Origin: DAOUMF01 sp034408935 | GTDB lineage: Bacteria > Chloroflexota > Dehalococcoidia > SM23-28-2 > RBG-16-64-32 | Reading direction: 5' to 3' | Assembly: GCA_034408935.1 (NCBI GenBank) | Contig: DAOUMV010000018.1 | Span: forward strand, 3,518 to 67,517 | DNA length: 64,000 bases | Shown here: one piece after another, positions 27,200 through 36,150 of the stretch | Layout of the letters: the number at the start of each line of letters is the position of its first letter | How positions within the stretch are numbered: the stretch's first letter is position 1 | Notes under the pieces: model-generated | What the model was told of the DNA's origin: nothing | Database searches by the model: none | What the model saw: the letters and a program-made list of their open reading frames with translations, nothing else | Translations under genes and position numbers: made by a program

Positions 27200-30100
27200 A
27201 TGACGAGCAACAAAAGTGGATCGGGAAACGGCGGCTCACGCGCAATAGGTGACATTACTGGCAGCAAGCCGGCGGAGCGCGACGATCGGGGATTGGAGGA
27301 GGAATGGCGCTCCCTGGTGGAGAACATCCCGGATATTGTCATGACCCTGGATCGCGACGGCACGATCCTTTTCATCAATCGCACTCCACCAGGCTTCACA
27401 GTCGAAGCCACGATCGGCGCAATCGTGTACGACTTCGTACCGGTGGAGCATCACGATACGCTGAGGAGGTCTCTGAAAGGGGTCTTCGAGGCCGGAGATG
27501 CCCACGATTACGAGATAGCCGCACCGGGGCCCTTTGGCCGTACTTCGTGGTATTTCAGCCGTATCGGGCCGGTCGTGAGGGACGGCAAGGTAGTGGCCGC
27601 AGCAGTGATTGCCACGGATGTCACCGAGCGCAAGCGGGCGGAAGAGGCGCTACGAGAGAGCGAGGAGCGCTACCGGGACCTCGTCGACACGGCCCGGGAT
27701 GTCATCTACACTGTCTCCGCCGATGCCACACTCCTGTCGCTGAATCCCGCGTTCGAGGCCATCACTGGCTGGTCGCGCGCTGAGTGGCTCGGCAAGCCGT
27801 TTGCTGACATCGTCCATCCGGATGATCTGTCCCTCGGCGTTGAGAACTTCCGGTGCATCCTCCGAGGAGAGGTGCCACCGCCGTCCGAGATTCGCATCCT
27901 GACGAAGTCTGGCGAATACCTCACGGGGGAGTTTGCCGCCAGACCGCTGATCGCGGACGGACAGGTGGTCGGCTCGTTCGGCATCGTGCGCGACATAACC
28001 GGCCGCAAACGGGCGGAGGAGGCGCTGCGGGAGAGCGAAGAGCGCTTCCGCAGCGCTTTCGAGGACGCCGCTGTCGGGATGGCGCTGGTGGCGCTCGACG
28101 GCCGCATCCTGGAGGTGAACCAGATTTGCAGCCAAATGCTCGGCTATTCGAAGCGAGAGCTGACATCGATGACCTGGCAGGACGTTAGTCACCCGGATGA
28201 CCTGGACACCGTCCGGGACCGTATAGAGCGAATCGTGGGCGGGGAAATCGACTCCTACCAACTTGAGAAACGGTACGTTCACAAGGACGGGCACGTATTG
28301 TGGGGCCACTTGACCTCCTCGCTGATTCGCGGGAGCGACGGCACGCCCCTCTATTTCATCTCTCAGATTCAGGACATCACGGAGCGCAAGCGGGCGGAGG
28401 AGGCACTGCGGAAGAGCGAGGAGCGCTACCGCGACCTCGCGGAAAACCTCAACGATGCCATCTTCGAGTTTGACGCCAGTGGGCGGATGACCCATGTCAG
28501 CCCGGGGATGGAAAAGGTCAGCGGATATAGTGCGCCAGAGATGATCGGCCGCCTTATTACCGACTTCGTCTACCCGGAGGACCTGCCTGCCATGACGGAT
28601 AGGGTTCGGAGACGTCCCTTTGGAGACCGAGAGCCCAGCGAGTATCGGTTCCTGCGCAAGTCCGGAGAGGCACGCTGGGTGCGCAGCCTGGGCTGGCCCA
28701 TGTTCGAGGGACACCGCGTGGTCGGTTTCCGCGCAGTCTTGACGGACATCACCGAGCGCAGGCGAGCCGAGGACGCGCTGCGGCAGAGCGAGGAGCAATT
28801 CCGGCATCTAGTGGAAGAGGTCAGCGACCTCATCTATGAGGTGGACGCTGCTGGGCGCGTGACCTATGTCAGCCCCGCCGTTGAGCAGATCTTGGGCTAC
28901 CGCCCCTCAGAGATGATCGGTCGGAGCCTCACTGATTTCCTGCGTCCGGACGATGTGTCGGGTGTGGTGAAGAGCTTCCAGGAGGCGCTCACGAAGATTC
29001 CAGGGCCTGCCGAGTACGGGGTCATGGCCAAGTCAGGCGAGATACGTTGGCTTCGCAACTTGGCGCGACCGATCTTGGAGGGAGACCGCGTCGTCGGTTT
29101 CCGCGGCGTTCAGACGGACATCACCGACCGCAAGCGGGCGGAGGAGGCGCTGCGGCAGAGCGAAGAGCGCTACCGGCACTTGGTGGAGAACATCAATCAG
29201 GTCATCTATGAAGTGGACGCGGATGGGCGGATATCCTATATCAGCCCTGTTGTGACGCAGCTCGGCGGCTACAGCCCGTCAGAGATGGTCGGCCGGCCTT
29301 TCACCGACTTCCTTCACCCGGACGACGTGGTTCGTGCTGTGGGGGGGTTGGGCGGGAGCCTCTCAGGAGAGCATGAACCCGCCGACTTCAGGTTCTTCTC
29401 CAAGTCCGGTGAACTGCACTGGATGCGCACCTTCGGGCAACCGATCCTCGATGGTGACCGCGTTGTCGGCCTTCGCGGGGTCCTGACGAACGTTACTGAC
29501 CGCAAGGAGATCGAGCAAGCTCTGCGGGAGAGCGAAGAGCGCCACCGTCGCCTCGTGGAGAACATCAACGACGCCATCTACGAACTGGGGGCAGATGGGC
29601 GGGTGACCTACATCAGCCCCGTCGTGGAAGAGATCAGCGGCTACACTCAATCGGAAGTCGTCGGACGGCTCTTCGCCGACTTCGTTCACCCCGATGACCT
29701 ATCGGCGCTTGTAGACAGGTTCCGGAGGGGCCTGGATGGACAGCCGGAGCCCATCGAGTTCAGGATCCCGTTCAAATCCGGAGAGATACACTGGTTCCGC
29801 AGCATGGGTCAGCCCATCGTGGAGGGAGATCGAATTGTCGGTTTCCGCGGAGTCGTGAGTGACATCACCGAGCGCAAGCAGGTGGAGGACGCGCTGCGGG
29901 AGAGCGAAGCGAAGTTCCGCGCCCTCGCGGAATCGGCATCTGCTGCTGTCTTCCTCTCTGATGGAGAGACGTTCTCCTATGTCAATCCCGCGGCCGAAAC
30001 CATCTCCGGGTACGCGCAGGAAGAGCTACTTTCCATGGGCTTCCTGGATATAGTCCATCCCGAATTCCGAGAGGTCAACAGGGGGAACGTCCGCGCTCAG

Positions 30101-31774
30101 CTTGGAGGAGAAGCGGTGCCTTCTCCGTTCGAACTCAAAATCGTCACCAAAGACGGTCATGAACGGTGGCTCCTGGCAACGTCGACGGCTGTGCCCTTCG
30201 GCGGCGACGTGATGCTCCTGGGCACGGCCATTGATATCACGGAGCGCAAGCGGGCGGAGGGCGCGGTGTCACGCCAGGCAGAAGTCAACTCATCCATCGC
30301 CGAGGTATCAAGAGCTCTCATTGAATCAAGACCCATCGACGACATTTCGGATGTCGTGCTGGAGTGCGCCAAGCGTCTCACCAGCAGCCCCTTCGGTTTC
30401 GTCGCTTACATTGACCCGCAGACGGGCTACCTTGTCGCTCCCACGCTGACAAAAGACATTTGGGATACCTGCCAGGTACCTGATAAGGACATCATCTTCA
30501 AGGAATTCCGCGGGCTGTGGGGCTGGGTGCTGGTTAACCGCAAGCCTCTTCTGACCAATGCATCTGCGGACGACCCCCGGTCGTCGGGAACTCCGCCGGG
30601 CCACGTGCCGGTTCATCGCTTCCTATCGGTGCCTGCACTGATCGGCGCAACGCTGCTTGGGCAGGTGGCGGTGGCCAACTCGGACCGTGACTACATCGAC
30701 GACGACCTGCTGCCGCTGAAACGTCTGGCGGTGCTTTACGCGCTCGCCATTCAGCGCAAGCGGGCGGAGGAGGCACTGCGGGAGTCAGAGGAAAGGTGGC
30801 GCTCTCTGGCAGAGAACGTCCCCGATATCATCATGACGGTGGACGCTGACGGCAAAATACTGTTCATCAATCGCACTGTGCCCGGCTTGGCAGTGGAGAG
30901 CGTGATCGGGACCAACCTCAGCGACTACGTGCCGCCGGAGCATCACGACACACAAAGGAGGGCTCTGGAAAGAGTCTTCGAGACAGGTGAGCCGCAAAGC
31001 TACGAGATCGCCGGCGCAGGGCCCCACGGCGGCACTTCGTGGTATTTCAGCCGTATCGGGCCGGTCGCGCGGGGCGACAAGGTCGTGGCGGCTATCCTGA
31101 TCACCACAGACGTCACCGAGGAGAGGCGGGCCGAGGAAGCGCTGCGGGCGAGCGAAGACCGCTACCGGACCCTGGTTGAGGCTGCTCCAGACGTCATCTA
31201 CACGCTCTCCACGGATGGAACCATCACCTCTCTCAACTCTGCGTTTGAGGCCCTCAGCGGCTGGCCGCGCGAGGACTGGCTCGGCAAGCACTTCGCGCCC
31301 ATCATCCACCCCGATGACCTACCCGCGGCTATGGAGGACTTCCGGCTCGTCTTGCAAGGAGAGGTGCCGCCGGTGCGCGAGTACCGTATGCTGACTGAGT
31401 CCGGCCAGTACATCGCGGCGGAAACTGTGCCCAGGCCCCTGATCGTGGACGGAGAGGTCGTCGGCACGTTGGGAATCGCCCGTGATTTGACTTCACGCAG
31501 GCAAATGGAGGACACGCTTCAGAAAGTCAGGGAGGAGCTGGAGGCGAAGGTCGAGCGCCAGATGCGTCGGCAGAATCCCTACGGCCTTAGCTTTCGCGAG
31601 TTCTTGGTCCTCCACCTCGTGACGGCGGGACAGTCGGACAGGGAGATCGGGGCCACCCTCGGCATCAGCCCAGTGACGGCCCAGAAGCACGTTGAGAACC
31701 TCCGCGCCAAAATGAAGGCCGCTTCCCGTATGGAGGCCGGTGTGCGGGCCCTGAGGGAGGGGCTCCTCGACTAA
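27200..31774 (+). CDS. Giant one-component sensor: ten PAS domains, one GAF domain, LuxR-type HTH
   Basis: 1524 residues with no histidine-kinase, cyclase or phosphatase output. Eight PAS domains run from the N-terminus, each opened by an ESEERYR-like linker and closed by DITERKRAEEALR; a GAF domain follows (about 1025-1180), then PAS9 and PAS10, and a C-terminal LuxR HTH (LSFREFLVLHLVTAGQSDRE, then IGATLGISPVTAQKHVENLR). PAS9-PAS10 closely resemble PAS1-PAS2 (FINRT, EHHDT, GTSWYFSRIGPV shared), so a terminal pair was duplicated. It is predicted to be a cytoplasmic DNA-binding regulator integrating several small-molecule or redox signals. Confidence 0.9.
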   Translation: MTSNKSGSGNGGSRAIGDITGSKPAERDDRGLEEEWRSLVENIPDIVMTLDRDGTILFINRTPPGFTVEATIGAIVYDFVPVEHHDTLRRSLKGVFEAGDAHDYEIAAPGPFGRTSWYFSRIGPVVRDGKVVAAAVIATDVTERKRAEEALRESEERYRDLVDTARDVIYTVSADATLLSLNPAFEAITGWSRAEWLGKPFADIVHPDDLSLGVENFRCILRGEVPPPSEIRILTKSGEYLTGEFAARPLIADGQVVGSFGIVRDITGRKRAEEALRESEERFRSAFEDAAVGMALVALDGRILEVNQICSQMLGYSKRELTSMTWQDVSHPDDLDTVRDRIERIVGGEIDSYQLEKRYVHKDGHVLWGHLTSSLIRGSDGTPLYFISQIQDITERKRAEEALRKSEERYRDLAENLNDAIFEFDASGRMTHVSPGMEKVSGYSAPEMIGRLITDFVYPEDLPAMTDRVRRRPFGDREPSEYRFLRKSGEARWVRSLGWPMFEGHRVVGFRAVLTDITERRRAEDALRQSEEQFRHLVEEVSDLIYEVDAAGRVTYVSPAVEQILGYRPSEMIGRSLTDFLRPDDVSGVVKSFQEALTKIPGPAEYGVMAKSGEIRWLRNLARPILEGDRVVGFRGVQTDITDRKRAEEALRQSEERYRHLVENINQVIYEVDADGRISYISPVVTQLGGYSPSEMVGRPFTDFLHPDDVVRAVGGLGGSLSGEHEPADFRFFSKSGELHWMRTFGQPILDGDRVVGLRGVLTNVTDRKEIEQALRESEERHRRLVENINDAIYELGADGRVTYISPVVEEISGYTQSEVVGRLFADFVHPDDLSALVDRFRRGLDGQPEPIEFRIPFKSGEIHWFRSMGQPIVEGDRIVGFRGVVSDITERKQVEDALRESEAKFRALAESASAAVFLSDGETFSYVNPAAETISGYAQEELLSMGFLDIVHPEFREVNRGNVRAQLGGEAVPSPFELKIVTKDGHERWLLATSTAVPFGGDVMLLGTAIDITERKRAEGAVSRQAEVNSSIAEVSRALIESRPIDDISDVVLECAKRLTSSPFGFVAYIDPQTGYLVAPTLTKDIWDTCQVPDKDIIFKEFRGLWGWVLVNRKPLLTNASADDPRSSGTPPGHVPVHRFLSVPALIGATLLGQVAVANSDRDYIDDDLLPLKRLAVLYALAIQRKRAEEALRESEERWRSLAENVPDIIMTVDADGKILFINRTVPGLAVESVIGTNLSDYVPPEHHDTQRRALERVFETGEPQSYEIAGAGPHGGTSWYFSRIGPVARGDKVVAAILITTDVTEERRAEEALRASEDRYRTLVEAAPDVIYTLSTDGTITSLNSAFEALSGWPREDWLGKHFAPIIHPDDLPAAMEDFRLVLQGEVPPVREYRMLTESGQYIAAETVPRPLIVDGEVVGTLGIARDLTSRRQMEDTLQKVREELEAKVERQMRRQNPYGLSFREFLVLHLVTAGQSDREIGATLGISPVTAQKHVENLRAKMKAASRMEAGVRALREGLLD

Positions 31775-32104
31775 AGTCCGGCCAAACTTGTATACGGGAA
31801 ATCACGTATTGACGCGCGGCCCCCCCGTGAACGAACATAACTAACAGCTTTGCCCACCGTTTAGGACCGCCGACGGAATCGCCGCAAGGGGGGCCGGCCG
31901 CGACCTGAGGTTTCTGCCATCCCTCAGTGGGCCAGGGGGTCTCCCGCCGACAGCCCTAAACGGTGGGCAAACAAAAAACCAGCCAGTGATACCGTACCCT
32001 CCTTTGGGCGTCGGCGTCAAGCACCCCCCGCTGGCGTCGACTTCGATTCGCTGAGAGAGGCGAGCCGAAAACAGGCTCGCTTCTCTCTTTTCCTCACTGT
32101 TTCG
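31775..32104 (+). ncRNA. Convergent intergenic region with long inverted repeat and terminator; possible structured RNA
   Basis: No ORF fits here. A perfect 17-bp inverted repeat (TTTGCCCACCGTTTAGG at 31849-31865, complement at 31955-31971) encloses about 90 bases that contain a further hairpin (CTGAGG 31905-31910 with CCTCAG 31922-31927). A strong plus-strand terminator follows at 32053-32091. This could be a structured RNA, the read-through tail of the PAS gene, or a small inverted-repeat element; no target-site duplication is obvious. Confidence 0.4.
32053..32091 (+). terminator. Rho-independent terminator
   Basis: GAGAGAGGCGAGCC (32053-32066) pairs with GGCTCGCTTCTCTC (32074-32087) with one G-U pair and a seven-base loop, followed by TTTT. 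It stops plus-strand transcription before the convergent CoA-transferase gene. Confidence 0.85.
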
Positions 32105-33307
32105 CTAGGGAATCGCCCCGCTCTCCTTCAGCGCCACGATTTTCTCCCAGTCGTACCCTAGCTCCAGCAGAACCTCTTCTGTGTGCTGTCCGAGCTCCGG
32201 TGACGCCCCGTGTGGCGTCTGCGGCGTGCCCAGAAAATCGGCTGGCGAGGCCACGACCTTCGTCGGGCCCTCTGGCCCCTCCACCTCCGCCACTACCCCA
32301 GCCCGCTGGGCCACCGGGTCCTGCACCACGTCGAAAACGTTGAACACCGGCGCCCACCACACGTTGTTCTCATCGAACGCCTTTCCCCATTCCTCCAGGC
32401 TGCGGCTGGCGAACGTCGCGTCGAGCTCCTTTACCATCTCCTGAGTGTTCGCCCGGCGCTTGAAGATGTCAGCGAAGCGTTCATCCTCGAGCAGTTCCTC
32501 ACGGCCGATGGCCCGGCACAGGTCTGGCCAGTGCCGGTCCGCCTGCAGGAGCAGGAGCCAGAACCAGAGACCGTCTCCGGACTTGTAGCAGGTGATGAGG
32601 GGATTTATGGCGTGGCTGCGGTCGTAGGGCACAACGGGGCTGTTCAGGCGGAGGGCCAGGCTTAGATCCCAGCCCATCATGTACGCCCCCGTGCGTAGCA
32701 GGGACACGTGCACCTGTTGCCCGCGACCGGTGCGTTCCCTGGCCAGCAGAGCAGCGCACACCGCCCCCGCCGCTCCGTTGCCCGCGATGTGGTCGCCCAT
32801 TCCGCCCCGCTGCTGGGGGATCTCGTGTCCAGCGGGCGTCAGCCCCGCCGCCACTCCCGCCCGCGCCCAGAAGGCGCCGACATCGTAGCCCGCCCGGTCG
32901 CGGTCCGGCCCCGCCAGGCCGTATCCGGTGATCTGGCAGTACACCAGCCGCGGGTTCGCCTCGCTCAGCTCCTCGTACGTGAACCCGTATCGCTCGAGCA
33001 CGCGCGGCCTCATGTTGGTGACGAGAACGTCCGCGTCGTCTATTAGTCGGCGAGCGATGGCCCGCGCCTCCTCGTTGTCCAGGTCCAGGGCAACGCTGCG
33101 CTTGCCCCGGTTGTCCAGCTCGAACGGAGGGTTAGTCGCCAGGGTGGCGCCCATCATGGAGGCGACCCAGCCTCGGAAGGGGTCGCCCTGGGGCGGCTCG
33201 ATCTTGACCACCTCGGCGCCCCAGTCGCACAGGATCGCCGCCGCCGAAGGGCCGGCTACCCACAGTGCCAGCTCGACTACCTTCACTCCTTGCAGCGGAC
33301 CTGACAT
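32105..33307 (-). CDS. Family III CoA-transferase (CaiB/BaiF type)
   Basis: 400 residues. The N-terminus (LQGVKVVELALWVAGPSAAA, then DWGAEVVKIEPPQGDPFR) and VTNMRPRVLERYGFTYEEL are standard, and the catalytic Asp is in GGMGDHIAGNGAAGAVCAAL. Members move CoA between carboxylic acids or carnitine derivatives by a covalent aspartyl-anhydride mechanism. The gene is isolated on its strand; its acid substrate cannot be deduced. Confidence 0.92.
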   Translation of the reverse strand: MSGPLQGVKVVELALWVAGPSAAAILCDWGAEVVKIEPPQGDPFRGWVASMMGATLATNPPFELDNRGKRSVALDLDNEEARAIARRLIDDADVLVTNMRPRVLERYGFTYEELSEANPRLVYCQITGYGLAGPDRDRAGYDVGAFWARAGVAAGLTPAGHEIPQQRGGMGDHIAGNGAAGAVCAALLARERTGRGQQVHVSLLRTGAYMMGWDLSLALRLNSPVVPYDRSHAINPLITCYKSGDGLWFWLLLLQADRHWPDLCRAIGREELLEDERFADIFKRRANTQEMVKELDATFASRSLEEWGKAFDENNVWWAPVFNVFDVVQDPVAQRAGVVAEVEGPEGPTKVVASPADFLGTPQTPHGASPELGQHTEEVLLELGYDWEKIVALKESGAIP

Positions 33308-33649
33308 ATCGAACCTCGCTTCCAGAAAGGGGACACACGTGGTGCCGGAGGGCAGACTGGAACTGCCGACACGTGGTTCTCAGTTCCCTCGCCTCGTCCG
33401 GCGCCGCACACTGGCGTCCATTTTCGTATCTCAGAAGGCCGCTTTCAAGCCCTCGCCGGCGACCGCCGTCGCCCCCCTGTGCAGAGGGTGCGCCGGATTG
33501 ACCGGAAGCGTAGAATAGTGCCGCCACGGAGCCGCGTCCAGTATATCCAGACCAAGGATAGGGAGAGGTAGCGCGACTAGCTCAAGACGAGAACGATTGA
33601 GGAGAACCAACTTCAGCAGGCCGAGGACAGGAAAGGAGGAGCGCGAGCA
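33308..33649. other. Intergenic region with decayed tRNA sequence
   Basis: Apart from the tRNA-like remnant (33340-33402) and the ribosome-binding site of the Rieske gene (AAAGGAGGAGCG near 33632), I see nothing coding. The plus-strand ORF across it reads VPEGRLELPTRG, a translation product characteristic of antisense tRNA sequence, and should not be annotated as protein. Confidence 0.5.
33340..33402 (-). pseudogene. tRNA-like remnant (degenerate tRNA gene)
   Basis: Read on the minus strand, the 3' half is a convincing tRNA: T-stem GGCAG/CTGCC, acceptor strand CTCCGGC, discriminator A and CCA. The 5' side offers GCCGGAC, pairing six of seven acceptor positions. The T-loop (TTCCAGT) breaks the TTCRANT rule, and only 63 bases separate the ends, too few for D and anticodon arms. 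I read it as a decayed, internally deleted tRNA; it has no recognisable anticodon. Confidence 0.45.
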
Positions 33650-34081
33650 ATGGCACTTTTCGCGGGTTTCTTCAAGGCGCTCTTGGGCATCTGCGAAACA
33701 CCTCCTCTCGCCGAGGAGCTGTGGACGATGACGGAAAACCAGGTGACAATGAGGCCGGGAGAGGCGGCCGCTCTCGCTCCCGTTGGCGGGGCGGTGCGCC
33801 TGGGAGGCAAGGGGCAGGTGCCTTCGGTCCTCATTGTCCATGCGGGCCCCGAGGAGTACCTGGCGTTTGAGAACCGCTGCACGCACGCCGGGCGCAAGCT
33901 GGACCCCGTCGAAGGAAAGCGAGAGCTCCGCTGCTGCAGCGTGGGCCATTCCAGATTCGACTATCAGGGAAAGAAGCTCAGTGGCTTCGCCAAGGACCCC
34001 CTGAAGAAGTACTCCGTGGAAAAGCGGGGTGAAGAGTTGATAGTCACTCTGGATGGGGCTTCCGATCCAGGACCTCACTAG
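33650..34081 (+). CDS. Rieske-type [2Fe-2S] domain protein with shifted histidine spacing
   Basis: 143 residues preceded by a strong GGAGGAG site. The first Rieske box is CTHAGRKLD; the second reads RCCSVGHSRFDY. Canonical second boxes are C-x2-H-G-S, while here His follows Cys by three residues (or by four from the first Cys), so cluster ligation needs checking. The rest (ENRCTH, PLKKYSVEKRGEELIVTLDG) matches small Rieske ferredoxins. It has no transmembrane segment and no neighbouring oxygenase, so the partner is unknown. Confidence 0.7.
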   Translation: MALFAGFFKALLGICETPPLAEELWTMTENQVTMRPGEAAALAPVGGAVRLGGKGQVPSVLIVHAGPEEYLAFENRCTHAGRKLDPVEGKRELRCCSVGHSRFDYQGKKLSGFAKDPLKKYSVEKRGEELIVTLDGASDPGPH

Positions 34082-34240
34082 GGCGCACAGCAGACTGGCT
34101 TCCCGGGTAGCGGCTGGTCCAACTGCTTCGGTGCCGGGCAGCTTGTACTGTCGAGCCCTCCTCGCCACTGTCAGCCGAACGCTGCGCCGGCCCGATGAGC
34201 CCACGCGGCTATTCGACGTGAGGTGGCGGGAGGAGAATGC

Positions 34241-35326
34241 CTAGGGGTAGACGCCGTACTTCCTCACGGCGCTGACCATGGCCACGTAGTTCTCGGGTCT
34301 GCAGCCGGGGTGGATGGAGTTGGAGGAGCTCACGATGTACCCGCCGCCGGGCGCCGCCTTGGCCAGCGTCTCTTCCACCGACTGCGCCACCTCCTCCTCG
34401 GTCCCGAACGGCAGGAGATACATGCAATCGATGTTGCCGAGGACGCACGCTTTGCCCGCGAGATGCCGCTTCACCTCGCCGATATCCATGCACTGGGGCT
34501 GGATGGGGTGAATGCCGTCGAAGCCGACCTCGATTAGGTCATCCAGAATGGGCCAGAGGTTGCCGTCGGAGTGCTTGATGATGGGCACTCCCCGCGAGTG
34601 TGCCAGGGCCACCGTCTCCTGGTGATACGGCTTCAAGAAGCGCCGGTAGTGGGCCGGCGACATCAGAGTCGTGGGGTTGTGGGCGAGGTCCCCTTCCAGG
34701 CAGATGACATCGGCCCCCAGGTCGATGGCTTTCTCGACGGCAGCGTTGCAGAAGTCTGTCGAAACTCGAGCCAGTGCCTCCGCCAGATCGGGATTCGCGA
34801 CGTAGTCTAGGAGAAGATGCTGCATCCCTCCCCGCAGGCTCCAGCTCCAGCGGAACGTCCCCGGTATCGTGAAAACGTGCGCCCTGTCCCTGCCGACCTT
34901 GCTGACGACGTACTGCAGCATCATGAAGTCCAGCGGGTCGGGCTCCATCCCCTTCACGCTCTCCAGATCGGACGCCTCGTGGACTGGCCCATCAACGGGG
35001 TAGGGCTCACCGTACGCGCTCAAGTGATAGACGATCCCGTACTTGTCCCGCACGTAGTCGTCCTTGAAGCGCTTCCTGCCGGTGAGGAAGACCGTGGACA
35101 CCGCATCCAGGTCGAGGGCTCCGACGATGCCGCACAGAACGTCCATGAGCCGGATCGCCTCAGCGGGAGCAAGGTCCGGGATGTCGCCCTCGGGGAGCGA
35201 GGTCTCCTCGAGGACGAGCCTGCCCAGCTTGACGATGCTCGACTCGTTGAAGCCGAGCTCAAAGATCGGGACTCGGTCTGGCTGCCCCAGGGCCAGAGCC
35301 TTGAGGATTCGTTCCCTGCCTGTCAT
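34241..35326 (-). CDS. Uroporphyrinogen decarboxylase-family protein (probable corrinoid methyltransferase)
   Basis: 361 residues with the URO-D fold as in MtaA/CmuA-type methyltransferases: MTGRERILKALALGQPDRVP at the N-terminus, IKHSDGNLWPILDDLIEVGF, HPIQPQCMD and VLGNIDCMYLLP. These His and Cys positions fit a zinc-thiol site better than the porphyrin-binding Arg/Asp set of true HemE. Such proteins usually transfer methyl groups between corrinoid proteins and thiols or folate. No corrinoid protein is adjacent. Confidence 0.85.
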   Translation of the reverse strand: MTGRERILKALALGQPDRVPIFELGFNESSIVKLGRLVLEETSLPEGDIPDLAPAEAIRLMDVLCGIVGALDLDAVSTVFLTGRKRFKDDYVRDKYGIVYHLSAYGEPYPVDGPVHEASDLESVKGMEPDPLDFMMLQYVVSKVGRDRAHVFTIPGTFRWSWSLRGGMQHLLLDYVANPDLAEALARVSTDFCNAAVEKAIDLGADVICLEGDLAHNPTTLMSPAHYRRFLKPYHQETVALAHSRGVPIIKHSDGNLWPILDDLIEVGFDGIHPIQPQCMDIGEVKRHLAGKACVLGNIDCMYLLPFGTEEEVAQSVEETLAKAAPGGGYIVSSSNSIHPGCRPENYVAMVSAVRKYGVYP

Positions 35327-35500
35327 GGCTTCCGTGCCAGTGTAGCACGCCCGTCAATCCAACACCTATTGGGCGGCAGTGATGTGGCTGGTCAGCGTCG
35401 CTCTGGAGAATGGGCCAGAACTCGGCCGCAGGCCGCGAGGGCCAGGATGCCGCGGCCAGCCCGGAGCCGAGTCGTGAAACGGTACAATAAGTGCCAGATC

Positions 35501-36028
35501 ATGATTGACTTCGGTGTCGCTCAGGGCGTCGAGGCACGGTCAGTTGGCGAGCCGGGCCAGCGCACGTTCCACCTCCGCATACTCGGTGAGGCTGGCCAGT
35601 CGGCGTCGCTCAAGCTGGAGAAGGAGCACCTGGTGGGGCTGCGAAGTGGGTTGCGCGAGATATTGGCCAAGATCCGGTATGAGGGGGAGCCCGAAGTGCG
35701 GGGAGCCCTGCAATTCCCGCCCACGGCTGACTACGAATTCCCCGTCGGACGCCTCGGCATCGGGTTCTCGACTGAGGACGGGACCGTTGTCGTTCAGGCC
35801 GCCGAGCTTGAGGAGGTGGAAGGCGAACGGGAAGCTATGGCCATTGGCGTACGGTTGACGCCAAGGCAGAGCGCATCGCTGGCTACACAACTGGAGGAGA
35901 TCATCGCAGGCGGAAGGCCGATCTGCCCTCTATGCTGGACCCCCATGGATCCCGAGGGGCACGTGTGCGTGAAGTCCAACGGTCACTCTCAGCAGCCCAT
36001 CCCGGACGAACACCCCGACCGGGAGTAG
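35501..36028 (+). CDS. DUF3090 family protein
   Basis: 175 residues from the ATG at 35501, preceded by a -10-like TACAAT near 35483; the much longer in-frame ORF from 34817 runs antisense to the UroD gene and is not real. The sequence SVGEPGQRTFHLRILGEAGQ, SLKLEKEHLVGLRSGL, and the C-terminal zinc-binding-like CPLCWTPMDPEGHVC match DUF3090 (TIGR03847), known mainly from Actinobacteria and Chloroflexota. Function is unknown. Confidence 0.88.
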   Translation: MIDFGVAQGVEARSVGEPGQRTFHLRILGEAGQSASLKLEKEHLVGLRSGLREILAKIRYEGEPEVRGALQFPPTADYEFPVGRLGIGFSTEDGTVVVQAAELEEVEGEREAMAIGVRLTPRQSASLATQLEEIIAGGRPICPLCWTPMDPEGHVCVKSNGHSQQPIPDEHPDRE

Positions 36029-36150
36029 TTGCGCGGGTCGTACGGCGAGTGCCGGAGGCGCAGTAGTGTGACGCGCCCGGCGGTTGTAGACTTTGCCGCA
36101 GGCGAACCTAGCTGGCATCGTCGGACCAGGACAGGAAAGGACCGCGACCC

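Noticed and set aside
33265..33518. Plus-strand ORF containing VPEGRLELPTRG
   Set aside because: This peptide pattern arises from antisense translation of tRNA T-arm and acceptor sequence; it marks the tRNA remnant, not a protein.
34817..35500. N-terminal extension of the DUF3090 protein to 34817
   Set aside because: The extension is antisense to the UroD gene; DUF3090 homology starts at the ATG at 35501.
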